Below, in pieces: positions 1 through 7,509 of a DNA stretch of 64,000 bases. Every line of letters begins with the position of its first letter. Position 1 is the stretch's first letter. The DNA comes from Iodidimonas nitroreducens (lineage in GTDB: Bacteria > Pseudomonadota > Alphaproteobacteria > Sphingomonadales > Rhodothalassiaceae), in NCBI GenBank assembly GCA_000710935.1, contig BAYV01000001.1:1-64000 (forward strand). Reading direction: 5' to 3'. Below the pieces are notes generated by a model, which was not told where the DNA came from, did no database searches, and saw only the letters and a program-made list of their open reading frames with translations. Made by a program: the position numbers and the translations under genes.

Positions 1-145
1 AATGAGCCGTTCTGGTCAAATCCCATAGGGACGTCGGAATGACGTTCATCTCGAACAGATATGCGCTTGGAAAGGCAACCAGCCTTCCCGGCACGCCTAT
101 CCGTCCGATCTGTTTGCCCTTCCGGCGCCTCGAAGGTGCGGTTAG

Positions 146-173
146 TGGGTCCTGACCCTAGGGTCAGGACCCA
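146..173. repeat. 28-bp perfect palindrome next to the argE stop codon
   Basis: The left arm at 146-159 is exactly complementary to the right arm at 160-173, with CCTAGG at the centre and no loop. It abuts the argE stop codon at 174-176. As RNA it could form a very strong hairpin behind argE, but no T-run follows on the minus strand, so it is not a classical intrinsic terminator. It could be a 3' stabilising hairpin, a mobile palindromic unit or a protein-binding site. Positions 1-145 hold no gene I can support. Confidence 0.8.
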
Positions 174-1367
174 TTAAGCTCTGGCTTCGGCATAATCGAT
201 CAGCGCCTCGAGCATGGATCGGGCGCGCTGAAGCTGATCAAGGCTCACAAATTCATCGGGCTTATGGGCCTGTTCGATGGAACCGGGGCCGATGACGATG
301 GCCGGAATACCGGAAACCTTCTGAAACAGCCCGGCTTCGGTGGTAAACGATACCGCATGGCTTTCATTGGCCCCGATCAAACGCCGCATCAGTTTTTCCG
401 CATCCTCTGAGCCATCGGCCTCAAGGGATGGCGCGCGGGCGATCTGCTCGAAGCTTATCTCCGCCTCGGGCGCGGTGGCCTGCAATCTTGGCAGAATGAT
501 CTTTTGCGCATGGCTTTTCACGCGATCCAGAATCTGATCGGGATCGATGCCGGGCAGCGGGCGAAATTCCCAATCGATCACCGCCCGATCAGCAATGATA
601 TTGACCGCCGCCCCGCCGGTCATGCGTCCGGCATTGATGCTGGTGAAAGGCGGCTCGAACCGGGCATCTTGATGTGCGCGCAGTTCCTGCGCCAAAGCAT
701 CGAGATAGCCAAGAAAGGCTCCCGCCGCGAAAAGGGCGTTGGCCCCCTCATCGGGGAGGCTGGAATGGGCGGCCCTGCCGATGATCGTGGTGCGCTCCAC
801 ACAAATACCCTTATGGGCGGTCACCAGCTTCATATCCGTAGGCTCGCCGATCAGGGCAAAGCGTGGCTTGATCGGCAGATGGGCCAGATGATCGACCAAA
901 GAGCGCACCCCGGCGCAGCCCACTTCCTCGTCATAAGACAAGGCGATATGCACCGGCATGGCCAAATCCGCCCGGGCCAGCCGGGGGAGAAGGGCGAGCA
1001 CAAGGCCGATGAAGCCTTTCATATCGCACGCCCCGCGCCCATAAAGCCGCCCATCGCGCAGTTCGGCCGCAAAAGGATCGCTGGACCAATTCTGGCCCGC
1101 CACCGGCACCACATCGCTATGGCCCGAAAGCAGGATGCCCGGCCGATCATCCGGGCCGATGCTGGCCAAAAGATTGGCTTTGGTACCATCCTCATTTGCA
1201 AAAAGCTGTGCGGTGATCCCATGTTCGGCCAACAGCTCGCGCACATAAGCGATCAGGTCCAGATTGCTGTTCTGGCTGATGGTGGGAAAAGCGATCAGAT
1301 TTTTGATGATCGAGAGGCTCGCATCCATTGATTGCACGGGGGAATCCTTGGGCTTTGGGGCATCCAT
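174..1367 (-). CDS. argE: Acetylornithine deacetylase (ArgE), M20 metallopeptidase family
   Basis: Likely removes the acetyl group from N-acetylornithine in cytosolic arginine synthesis. The 397-aa product shows the M20 di-zinc pattern: SGHSDVVPV (His, Asp) near residues 80-88, YGRGACDMKGF with the bridging Asp, DEEVGCAG with the acidic pair, GEPTDM, and a late AHKPDEF His ligand. The length fits ArgE. The frame stays open upstream through a tRNA gene on the other strand, so the far upstream start is rejected and the ATG at 1367 (MDAPKPKD) chosen. A second ATG at 1328 is also possible because neither has a clear ribosome site. M20 relatives such as DapE are the main alternative; the GEPT motif and overall pattern favour ArgE. 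Confidence 0.85.
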   Translation of the reverse strand: MDAPKPKDSPVQSMDASLSIIKNLIAFPTISQNSNLDLIAYVRELLAEHGITAQLFANEDGTKANLLASIGPDDRPGILLSGHSDVVPVAGQNWSSDPFAAELRDGRLYGRGACDMKGFIGLVLALLPRLARADLAMPVHIALSYDEEVGCAGVRSLVDHLAHLPIKPRFALIGEPTDMKLVTAHKGICVERTTIIGRAAHSSLPDEGANALFAAGAFLGYLDALAQELRAHQDARFEPPFTSINAGRMTGGAAVNIIADRAVIDWEFRPLPGIDPDQILDRVKSHAQKIILPRLQATAPEAEISFEQIARAPSLEADGSEDAEKLMRRLIGANESHAVSFTTEAGLFQKVSGIPAIVIGPGSIEQAHKPDEFVSLDQLQRARSMLEALIDYAEARA

Positions 1368-1478
1368 AAAGCTAACATGCCAGTGCCTTTCATGGTGCGC
1401 AATGGGCGCGCAATAAGCGCGCAACGATTGACGCTTGATTTCGCCCCGCGTCGGCCCTAGTTTCCTGTCCAGCCTGAT

Positions 1479-1552
1479 GCGGGTGTAGCTCAATGGTAGA
1501 GCTCTTGCTTCCCAAGCAAGTGACGAGGGTTCGATTCCCTTCACCCGCTCCA
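1479..1552 (+). tRNA. tRNA-Gly (anticodon CCC)
   Basis: The cloverleaf is complete. The acceptor GCGGGTG pairs with CACCCGC, the D stem is GCTC/GAGC, and the anticodon stem CTTGC/GCAAG encloses loop TTCCCAA, so the anticodon is CCC. The T arm is AGGG-TTCGATT-CCCT, followed by discriminator T and an encoded CCA. It lies in the gap between divergent argE and glmU and reads glycine codon GGG. Confidence 0.96.
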
Positions 1553-1677
1553 TGCTCATCATGGCCACGCATTAATGAGTCATGGCGCAGCCTGTGACCG
1601 CTGGCCAGTTTTCCTTTTCACATCTATATTTGCGTTTTGAATAAGCCTGCTGCCTGTGGCAGTCTGCCCGCCAATGG

Positions 1678-1710
1678 TTTATCGGGGGTTTATCGGGGCT
1701 TTATCGGGGC
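1678..1710. repeat. Three tandem 11-bp units before glmU
   Basis: Three consecutive copies of TTTATCGGGG followed by G or C fill 1678-1688, 1689-1699 and 1700-1710, ending 36 bp before the glmU start. The period is close to one DNA helical turn. It may be a regulatory or leader element or a slippage product; the sequence does not decide. Confidence 0.85.
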
Positions 1711-1746
1711 TTTGCCTCTGGTTTAAATGAAAGGCTGCATCCTTCC

Positions 1747-3138
1747 ATGTCTGTTCGCAATGCCGCTGCCGTCATTCTTGCTGCAGGCAAGGGAACGAGA
1801 ATGAAATCGCGTCGTCACAAGGTTCTGCACCCCATTGGCGGGCGGGCGATGATCGATCATATCTTTGATCGATTGGCGGACATCAGTGTCGCGCGGCAGA
1901 TTCTGGTCGTGGGATCGGATCGCCAGCAGCTTGAAGCCGCGATGGCGGGCCGGAAGGTGGATTTTGCGGTGCAGGAACCCCAATTGGGCACCGGCCATGC
2001 GGTGATGCAGGCCCTGCCCGCCCTTGCTGGCCATCAGGGTCCGGTTCTGGTGCTTTATGGCGATACGCCTTTGATCCGATCTGAAACTTTGGCTTTGATG
2101 CTGGCACAGATCGGGGATCGGAAATCCGCAGGCCCGGGCCTTGTGGTGCTGGGATTTCGCCCCGAAGATCCCGGAGCTTATGGCCGCCTTGTCACCGATG
2201 ATGACGGCAATCTTTTGCGGATTGTGGAATATAAGGATGCCAGCCCTGCCGAACGGGCGATTGGCCTGTGCAATTCAGGGGTGATGGCCTTTGATGGGGC
2301 GCTTTTACCCCGGCTTTTGCAGCCCCTGCGCAATGACAATGCCAAGGGGGAATATTATCTCACTGATACGGTGGCGATTGCCCGGGATCTGGGGGTGAAA
2401 GCGGCGGTGATCGAAGCCCCGGCCGATGATCTTTTGGGCGTGAATGATCGTGCTGATCTGGCCATGGCGGAAGCCGTGTTTCAAAAACGGATGCGCCGGG
2501 CGGCCATGGCGGCGGGGGCCACGCTGATCGCCCCGGATACGGTTTATTTCAGCCATGATACCAAGCTGGGCCGCGATGTGCTGATCGAGCCGCAGGTGAT
2601 TTTCGGCCCCCATGTAGAGATCGAGGATGATGCGATCATCCGCGCTTTTTCCCATATCGAAGGGGCGAAGATCGCCACGAAAGCCGTGGTGGGCCCCTAT
2701 GCCCGCCTGCGCCCGGGGGCCGATATCGGCAAGGGGGTGAAGATTGGCAATTTCGTGGAAATCAAAAATGCCCGGCTCGATGAAGGGGCAAAAGCCAGCC
2801 ATTTAAGCTATATCGGCGATGCCACCATCGGGCCGCGCGTGAATATCGGCGCAGGCACCATTTTTTGCAATTATGATGGTTTCGCCAAATTCCACACCAG
2901 CATCGGAGCCGATAGCTTCATCGGATCAAACAGCGCCCTTGTGGCCCCCTTGCATATTGGCGAAGGGGCGATCATCGGGGCGGGCAGCGTGATCAGCCGC
3001 GCTGTGGATGATGGCGATCTGGCGCTTGCCCGGGCCGAGCAGACCAGCCGCCCCGGCTGGGCGAAAAAATTCCGGGCCCGCAAAAGCCGCCCGAAATCGG
3101 CCCCAAAAATCGATCATGACGATCATAAATCGCGCTGA
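1747..3138 (+). CDS. glmU: Bifunctional GlmU: glucosamine-1-phosphate acetyltransferase / GlcNAc-1-phosphate uridylyltransferase
   Basis: Makes UDP-GlcNAc, the precursor of peptidoglycan and lipid A, in the cytoplasm. The 463-aa length is typical. The N-terminal nucleotidyltransferase domain has LAAGKGTRMKS (residues 11-21), QEPQLGTGHAV (77-87) and the metal-binding YGDTP (104-108). The C-terminal half is a left-handed beta helix of hexapeptide repeats from about residue 260, with the acetyltransferase signature KNARLDEGAKASHLSY and the catalytic His at 352. The C-terminus ends in a basic tail. glmS starts 41 bp downstream, so the two enzymes that feed UDP-GlcNAc are probably cotranscribed. 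Confidence 0.97.
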   Translation: MSVRNAAAVILAAGKGTRMKSRRHKVLHPIGGRAMIDHIFDRLADISVARQILVVGSDRQQLEAAMAGRKVDFAVQEPQLGTGHAVMQALPALAGHQGPVLVLYGDTPLIRSETLALMLAQIGDRKSAGPGLVVLGFRPEDPGAYGRLVTDDDGNLLRIVEYKDASPAERAIGLCNSGVMAFDGALLPRLLQPLRNDNAKGEYYLTDTVAIARDLGVKAAVIEAPADDLLGVNDRADLAMAEAVFQKRMRRAAMAAGATLIAPDTVYFSHDTKLGRDVLIEPQVIFGPHVEIEDDAIIRAFSHIEGAKIATKAVVGPYARLRPGADIGKGVKIGNFVEIKNARLDEGAKASHLSYIGDATIGPRVNIGAGTIFCNYDGFAKFHTSIGADSFIGSNSALVAPLHIGEGAIIGAGSVISRAVDDGDLALARAEQTSRPGWAKKFRARKSRPKSAPKIDHDDHKSR

Positions 3139-3179
3139 AGGCGGATCAGGCTTCCAGGACAAGAACAAGGGACGGCAAT

Positions 3180-5003
3180 ATGTGCGGAATTATTGGGATC
3201 GTGGGGCTAAGGCCGGTTGCAGGCCGCTTGATGGATGCCTTGCGCAGGCTGGAATATCGCGGCTATGACAGTGCCGGGATCGCCCTTATCCAAGACGGCC
3301 GGATCGCCCGGCGTCGGGCCAGCGGCAAGCTCGATCAGCTTGATGCCCTGCTCGCCCGCGATCCCCTTGATGGCCTGATCGGGATCGGCCATACCCGCTG
3401 GGCTACCCATGGCGAGCCCTCAACCGCCAATGCCCATCCCCATATCGGCAGGCATGTGGCGGTGGTGCACAATGGCATCATCGAGAATTTCAAGGCCCTG
3501 CGCGAAGAGCTGATCGCCGCGGGCCATCAGTTTACCAGCGAAACCGATACCGAAGTGATCGCCCATCTGCTGAGCGATCATCTTGCCGCAGGGATAGAAC
3601 CGCGATTGGCGGTGAAACAGACCCTTGATCGTCTTGAAGGGGCTTTTGCCCTTGCCATTCTGATCGATGGCAAGGATCGCCTGATGTATGGCGCCCGGCG
3701 CGGCAGTCCTTTGGTTGTGGGGCTGGCGGATGGGGAATGCTTTTTGGGATCGGATGCCATTGCACTGGCCGGGCTGTGCAACCGCATCTGCTATCTGGAG
3801 GAAGGCGATTGGGCCGAGCTTCATGGCGATCATTTTGCCTTATTCGATGCCGCAGGCGATCCGGTGGAACGACCTTTGGTCCACTCATCGGTTTCGGGCG
3901 TGATGGTGGACAAGGGCAATCACCGCCATTTCATGCTGAAGGAAATATACGAACAACCCACCGTGGTGGGGCAAACCCTTGGCAGCTATCTTGATCCTCT
4001 GGCGGAAACGGTGACGGTGCCGGGCCTGTGTTTCGATCCCAAAGCCCTGAGCCGGATCACCCTCATTGCCTGTGGCACCAGCTATTATGCGGCGATGATC
4101 GCACAATATTGGCTGGAACATTATGCCAAAATTCCGGTGACCGTGGATATCGCATCGGAATTTCGCTATCGCCAGCCGGTGATGACCAGGGGCGGCCTGT
4201 CGCTCTTTATCTCGCAATCGGGGGAAACCGCCGATACCCTGGCAGCCCTGCGCCATTGCAAGGCCGAGGGCCAGATCACGGCCACCATCGTCAATGTGGC
4301 GCAATCCACCATGGCGCGGGAAGCGGATATGGTGTTTCCCACCCATGCCGGGCCGGAAATCGGGGTGGCCAGCACCAAGGCCTTCACCTGCCAGCTTGCG
4401 GTTTTAGCAGCGCTGAGCATCGCCTTTGGGGTGGCCCGGGGCCATATCGATCAGACGGAACAGGCGGCTCTGGTGCGGGTGCTCAATGAAATTCCCTCGC
4501 GCATGTCGGAAGCCCTGCAGGCGGAACAACAGGTGGCTAGCCATGCCGCCGATCTTTCCCGGGCGCGGGATGTGCTGTATCTGGGGCGCGGTGCTGATTA
4601 TCCCCTCGCCCTTGAAGGGGCGCTGAAGCTGAAGGAAATCAGCTATATTCATGCCGAAGGCTATGCTGCGGGCGAAATCAAGCACGGCCCGATTGCGCTC
4701 ATCGATCCCAATGTTCCGGTGATCGTCATCGCCCCCAAAGGGCCACTGTTTGAAAAAACGATCTCGAACATGGAAGAAGTGATCGCCCGGGGCGGCAAGG
4801 TCATTTTGATGAGCTGCAAGGAGGGAATCGCAAGCCAGGGCCGAACCGCAGGCAACAGCATCGAAATGCCGGCGGTGCATCCTTTGGCATCGCCCCTTGT
4901 TTATGCCATTCCCGTGCAGCTTTTGGCCTATCATACCGCCGTTTTAAAAGGCACCGATGTGGATCAGCCCCGCAATCTGGCCAAATCGGTGACGGTTGAG
5001 TGA
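3180..5003 (+). CDS. glmS: Glutamine-fructose-6-phosphate aminotransferase (isomerizing)
   Basis: Converts fructose-6-phosphate and glutamine to glucosamine-6-phosphate, the first step of the hexosamine pathway. The 607-aa length is standard. The N-terminus MCGIIGIVG exposes Cys2, the glutaminase nucleophile, and RWATHGEP and HNGIIENF are conserved glutaminase motifs. Two SIS domains follow, with ACGTSYYA, SQSGETADT and the C-terminal signature DQPRNLAKSVTVE. It lies directly behind glmU. I saw no glmS ribozyme-like leader in the 41-bp gap. Confidence 0.97.
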   Translation: MCGIIGIVGLRPVAGRLMDALRRLEYRGYDSAGIALIQDGRIARRRASGKLDQLDALLARDPLDGLIGIGHTRWATHGEPSTANAHPHIGRHVAVVHNGIIENFKALREELIAAGHQFTSETDTEVIAHLLSDHLAAGIEPRLAVKQTLDRLEGAFALAILIDGKDRLMYGARRGSPLVVGLADGECFLGSDAIALAGLCNRICYLEEGDWAELHGDHFALFDAAGDPVERPLVHSSVSGVMVDKGNHRHFMLKEIYEQPTVVGQTLGSYLDPLAETVTVPGLCFDPKALSRITLIACGTSYYAAMIAQYWLEHYAKIPVTVDIASEFRYRQPVMTRGGLSLFISQSGETADTLAALRHCKAEGQITATIVNVAQSTMAREADMVFPTHAGPEIGVASTKAFTCQLAVLAALSIAFGVARGHIDQTEQAALVRVLNEIPSRMSEALQAEQQVASHAADLSRARDVLYLGRGADYPLALEGALKLKEISYIHAEGYAAGEIKHGPIALIDPNVPVIVIAPKGPLFEKTISNMEEVIARGGKVILMSCKEGIASQGRTAGNSIEMPAVHPLASPLVYAIPVQLLAYHTAVLKGTDVDQPRNLAKSVTVE

Positions 5004-5182
5004 TCTTTTTTCCCGCACAACTGCAACGGATAGGCCGCAATCAAATGAAATAAACACTGGACAGTTGCACGAATCCTTATAATTCTTACCCGCAGGGGGT
5101 GCATTTTTTGCATCGCCCCAAATGGCACCGCTTGTGCCTTTTGGCCCGGATTAGGGCCTTGTTGGTGGGAAGGGATTTTCTG

Positions 5183-6343
5183 TTGCGGATCATGTCGGTC
5201 ATTGGCACGCGCCCCGAAGCGATCAAGATGGCGCCATTGATTGCATCGATCCAGACTCGGGCGGATTTTGAGCATTGCCTGTGCCTGAGCGGCCAGCATC
5301 GCGATCTGGTCCACCCGGTTTTGGCGCAATTCGGGATCAGCGCGGATCATGATCTCGAGGTCATGTCTGCCGATCAAAGCCTCACAAGCCTTGGGGCTGC
5401 GATTCTGGAAGGAATTGGCGCGATGATCCAAATCGAACAGCCCGATTGGATGATTGTGCAGGGCGATACCAGCACGAGCTTTGCCGCGGCCCTGGCCGCC
5501 TTTTATGCACATATTCCGCTTTTGCATCTGGAAGCGGGCCTGCGCAGTGGGGATCGGCTGGATCCCTGGCCCGAAGAATCCCACCGCAAGATGATCGCGC
5601 CTTTGGCCCATCTCCATGCGGTGCACACCTTGGCGGCCCAAAAAAATCTGGAACGCGAAGGGATCGATCCCCGCAGCATCCTGATCAGCGGCAATAGCGG
5701 GATCGATGCGGTGCAGCAGATGTGCACCCGCCTTGATCGCGATGAGGCGCTGGCCGCCCAGGCACAGGCGCTGCTGCGCATCATGCCACAAGGTCGGCGG
5801 TTGATTTATGTCACCTGCCATCGCCGGGAAAAGCGCTGGATCAGGCTGAAGGCCCTGAGCCGGGCTTTGGTAAGGCTGGCCGCGCGGGGGGATGTAGAGA
5901 TTATCGTCAGTGTGCATCCTTCGCCCGAAATCGATCATCTGATGCGCACATCTTTGGCGGATGTGGCGCATGTGCATCTTTTAAATCCGCTGGATTATGC
6001 CAGCTCCATCCATTTGCTGCGGCAGGCGCATTTCGTGATTTCAGATAGCGGCGGGATGCAGGAAGAAGCGCCCTATCTCGGGAAACCCATCCTTGTTTTG
6101 CGCGAAAGCACGGAACGACAGGAAGCGGTGGATGCCGGAGCGGCAATTCTGGTTGGGCATTCCGAACAGCGCATCCATGCCGAAGCCTGCCGCCTGCTCG
6201 ATCATCCGGCCCATTATGCAGGCATGGCCCGGCGGCGGACTTTATTTGGCGATGGCCACGCCTCAGAACGGATCATTGATCGCATCGCCGGAATGATGAC
6301 CGATGCATGGGTGCCGGAAACCTACCACGCCGAAAGCGGCTGA
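5183..6343 (+). CDS. wecB: UDP-N-acetylglucosamine 2-epimerase (non-hydrolysing)
   Basis: Interconverts UDP-GlcNAc and UDP-ManNAc, a precursor of surface polysaccharide. Family motifs include GTRPEAIKMAPLI at the N-terminus, QGDTSTSFAAALAAF, HLEAGLRSGD, TCHRREKRW (a variant of the usual HRREN) and SDSGGMQEEAPYLGKP. The start is set to the TTG at 5183: it gives MRIMSVIGTRPEA, matching the family N-terminus, and has GGGAAGG about 8 bases upstream. An in-frame ATG at 5099 would add 28 residues unlike the family. The 386-aa product fits the family. It follows glmU-glmS, which supply its substrate. A TATAAT at 5078-5083 may be a -10 box. Confidence 0.9.
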   Translation: MRIMSVIGTRPEAIKMAPLIASIQTRADFEHCLCLSGQHRDLVHPVLAQFGISADHDLEVMSADQSLTSLGAAILEGIGAMIQIEQPDWMIVQGDTSTSFAAALAAFYAHIPLLHLEAGLRSGDRLDPWPEESHRKMIAPLAHLHAVHTLAAQKNLEREGIDPRSILISGNSGIDAVQQMCTRLDRDEALAAQAQALLRIMPQGRRLIYVTCHRREKRWIRLKALSRALVRLAARGDVEIIVSVHPSPEIDHLMRTSLADVAHVHLLNPLDYASSIHLLRQAHFVISDSGGMQEEAPYLGKPILVLRESTERQEAVDAGAAILVGHSEQRIHAEACRLLDHPAHYAGMARRRTLFGDGHASERIIDRIAGMMTDAWVPETYHAESG

Positions 6344-6431
6344 TGGCGGGTTGTGCGGCCCGGTGCCAAAGCGCCGGGACTTTCGATGAGACAGCGATAC
6401 TATGCGTGGCGCAGAGGCGAGAAGTGCTTCC

Positions 6432-6458
6432 GCGTCAGGGCTTCTTACGCCCTGACGC
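6432..6458. repeat. Perfect 10-bp inverted repeat downstream of wecB
   Basis: GCGTCAGGGC at 6432-6441 pairs exactly with GCCCTGACGC at 6449-6458 across a 7-base loop. No T-run follows on either strand. It may help end the wecB transcript or mark the edge of the AT-rich islet. Confidence 0.7.
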
Positions 6459-6490
6459 TCTTGTGAGGCATCGCCCGAAAGAATGGATCG

Positions 6491-6524
6491 AAATACAGAC
6501 CTCATTAAAATACAGACCTCATTA
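6491..6524. repeat. Tandem duplication of a 17-bp unit
   Basis: AAATACAGACCTCATTA occurs twice back to back at 6491-6507 and 6508-6524, then a third copy begins (AAAT). It sits 18 bp past the end of the LRAT-domain gene, at the GC-rich to AT-rich transition. It could be replication slippage or a trace of insertion. Confidence 0.9.
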
Positions 6525-6542
6525 AAATGCGTGACGGTAGAG

Positions 6543-6917
6543 TTAGGCTCTAGGCAGAAAGGAAAAGCCTAAAACACAAAGTAGTACAAAAATAAGGCCC
6601 TTGATCTGAGGACTCCTTGGCTCCACGCCGCACACTTCCGTGACAAAATGCTCACAATTTTGCAAAAATAGACGATAGGGGCGGCCAATCCGTTGGCGTG
6701 CCCTTTGAACAATCTCATATGGAGGAAGATTGCCATCAATACCATGCCTTGTAATCGGCAATCCTTCTGAAAATTCTCCTACTGAGCTTTCCACCACCTT
6801 TTCTTGTCGTTTTGAAGCATGAATGACAGTGCCGCGTTCACTGACAATTCCAAAGTGCTGATATCCCGGGAAGAACCAAGCCGAAACGACTTCGCCAACG
6901 GAGTAAGTTGATATCAT
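6543..6917 (-). CDS. LRAT-domain (NlpC/P60-like) protein with C-terminal membrane anchor
   Basis: The 124-aa protein has the LRAT/H-Rev107 pattern. His21 lies in QHFGIV, His33 in VIHAS (12 residues apart, as in H-Rev107 and LRAT) and the catalytic-type Cys88 in NCEHF. This thiol fold, in the NlpC/P60 superfamily, is known for acyl transfer or lipid hydrolysis in eukaryotes; bacterial roles are mostly unknown. Residues 107-121 form one hydrophobic segment at the C-terminus, so the protein is probably tail-anchored with the catalytic domain in the cytosol. The ATG at 6917 has AAGGAA 7 bases upstream. The gene is clearly AT-richer than its neighbours and diverges from an HTH gene 61 bp away. The substrate is unknown. 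Confidence 0.8.
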   Translation of the reverse strand: MISTYSVGEVVSAWFFPGYQHFGIVSERGTVIHASKRQEKVVESSVGEFSEGLPITRHGIDGNLPPYEIVQRARQRIGRPYRLFLQNCEHFVTEVCGVEPRSPQIKGLIFVLLCVLGFSFLPRA

Positions 6918-6978
6918 TCATAAGTTCCTTTATAATCTGAAATATGATAGCAATTCAAAATTATATATATAATTCAAA
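6918..6978. promoter_or_regulatory. AT-rich divergent control region of the LRAT/HTH pair
   Basis: This 61-bp gap is almost all A and T. It holds two direct copies of AATTCAAAAT, at 6952-6961 and 6971-6980, separated by a TATATATA stretch; the second copy overlaps the HTH start codon. TATAAT occurs at 6931-6936 on the plus strand and a similar AT box faces the LRAT gene. Repeated sites next to an HTH gene suggest autoregulation, which is inference. Confidence 0.55.
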
Positions 6979-7359
6979 ATGAATGCAAATGGTTTTTCAC
7001 ACGCTACGACCTTTTCAATGATCATAGCCCAATTGCTGGCTTTAGAATGTCAGAATAAGGGACTGACATTAAAAGATTTTTTTGAAAAAAGCGGGATCAG
7101 CCAGCCGACATGGTCGCGGATCATGCGTGGTCAGTCGAAGATGAGTTTGGAGGATTTAAAAAACGGTTGTGATTCTCTCGAACTGCAAATGTCTATGATT
7201 ATTGACAGGGCAGAGACCATCGCAAAACAGCTGCCGAAGGAAGATGTGAAAATCGTAAATCCCAAGGATATCCAAGCCGATCAGAATAATGGCGATCTCA
7301 CCAAATTCGTTCTTGCATCAGCCGCATTGGCTTTTCTGATCTCCAAGCTGATGAAATGA
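6979..7359 (+). CDS. XRE-like helix-turn-helix protein with C-terminal hydrophobic tail
   Basis: The 126-aa protein has an HTH of the Cro/CI type at about residues 25-68: LTLKDFFEKSGISQ, then PTWSRIMRGQ as the likely recognition helix. A polar linker (about 75-108) leads to a hydrophobic stretch FVLASAALAFLISKL at the extreme C-terminus, which could place the regulator at the membrane. No good ribosome site precedes the ATG at 6979. A second ATG at 7018 (MIIAQLL) would start just before the HTH and is an alternative. It diverges from the LRAT-domain gene, which also ends in a membrane segment; both are AT-rich. Neither domain order nor the pair matches a system I can name. Confidence 0.7.
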   Translation: MNANGFSHATTFSMIIAQLLALECQNKGLTLKDFFEKSGISQPTWSRIMRGQSKMSLEDLKNGCDSLELQMSMIIDRAETIAKQLPKEDVKIVNPKDIQADQNNGDLTKFVLASAALAFLISKLMK

Positions 7360-7450
7360 TGGCATCCGATTGGAGTGATAGGACCACCTTAGCGTTACAG
7401 GACGGATCATAACAGCGTGCATAAGGTACCTTGCTCATGTGCTACCCATC

Positions 7451-7486
7451 AAAAGCAAACGGACCCGGCCCATGGCGGCGGGTCCG
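7451..7486 (-). terminator. Intrinsic terminator of ettA
   Basis: CGGACCCG at 7460-7467 and CGGGTCCG at 7479-7486 form an 8-bp stem. Read on the minus strand it is followed by TTTGCTTTT, and it lies 24 bp past the ettA stop codon. The rest of 7360-7509 shows nothing else I can support. Confidence 0.75.
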
Positions 7487-7509
7487 CCATATTGGACTTG
7501 GGCTAAAGG

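Noticed and set aside
1368-1568. Upstream extension of argE through the tRNA-Gly gene
   Set aside because: The frame is open but its product there is the reverse reading of a tRNA; the family N-terminus begins at 1367 or 1328.
6432-6524. Possible CRISPR-like repeats near 6.5 kb and in other repeat sites
   Set aside because: Units are two to four direct tandem copies without spacers; no cas genes are present.
6307-6525. A 72-codon frame overlapping the wecB end
   Set aside because: It runs through the hairpin and tandem repeat, has no ribosome site and no recognisable sequence.
6543-7359. Prophage remnant as the source of the LRAT/HTH pair
   Set aside because: No integrase, structural phage gene or attachment repeat is visible on either side, so only transfer in general can be proposed.
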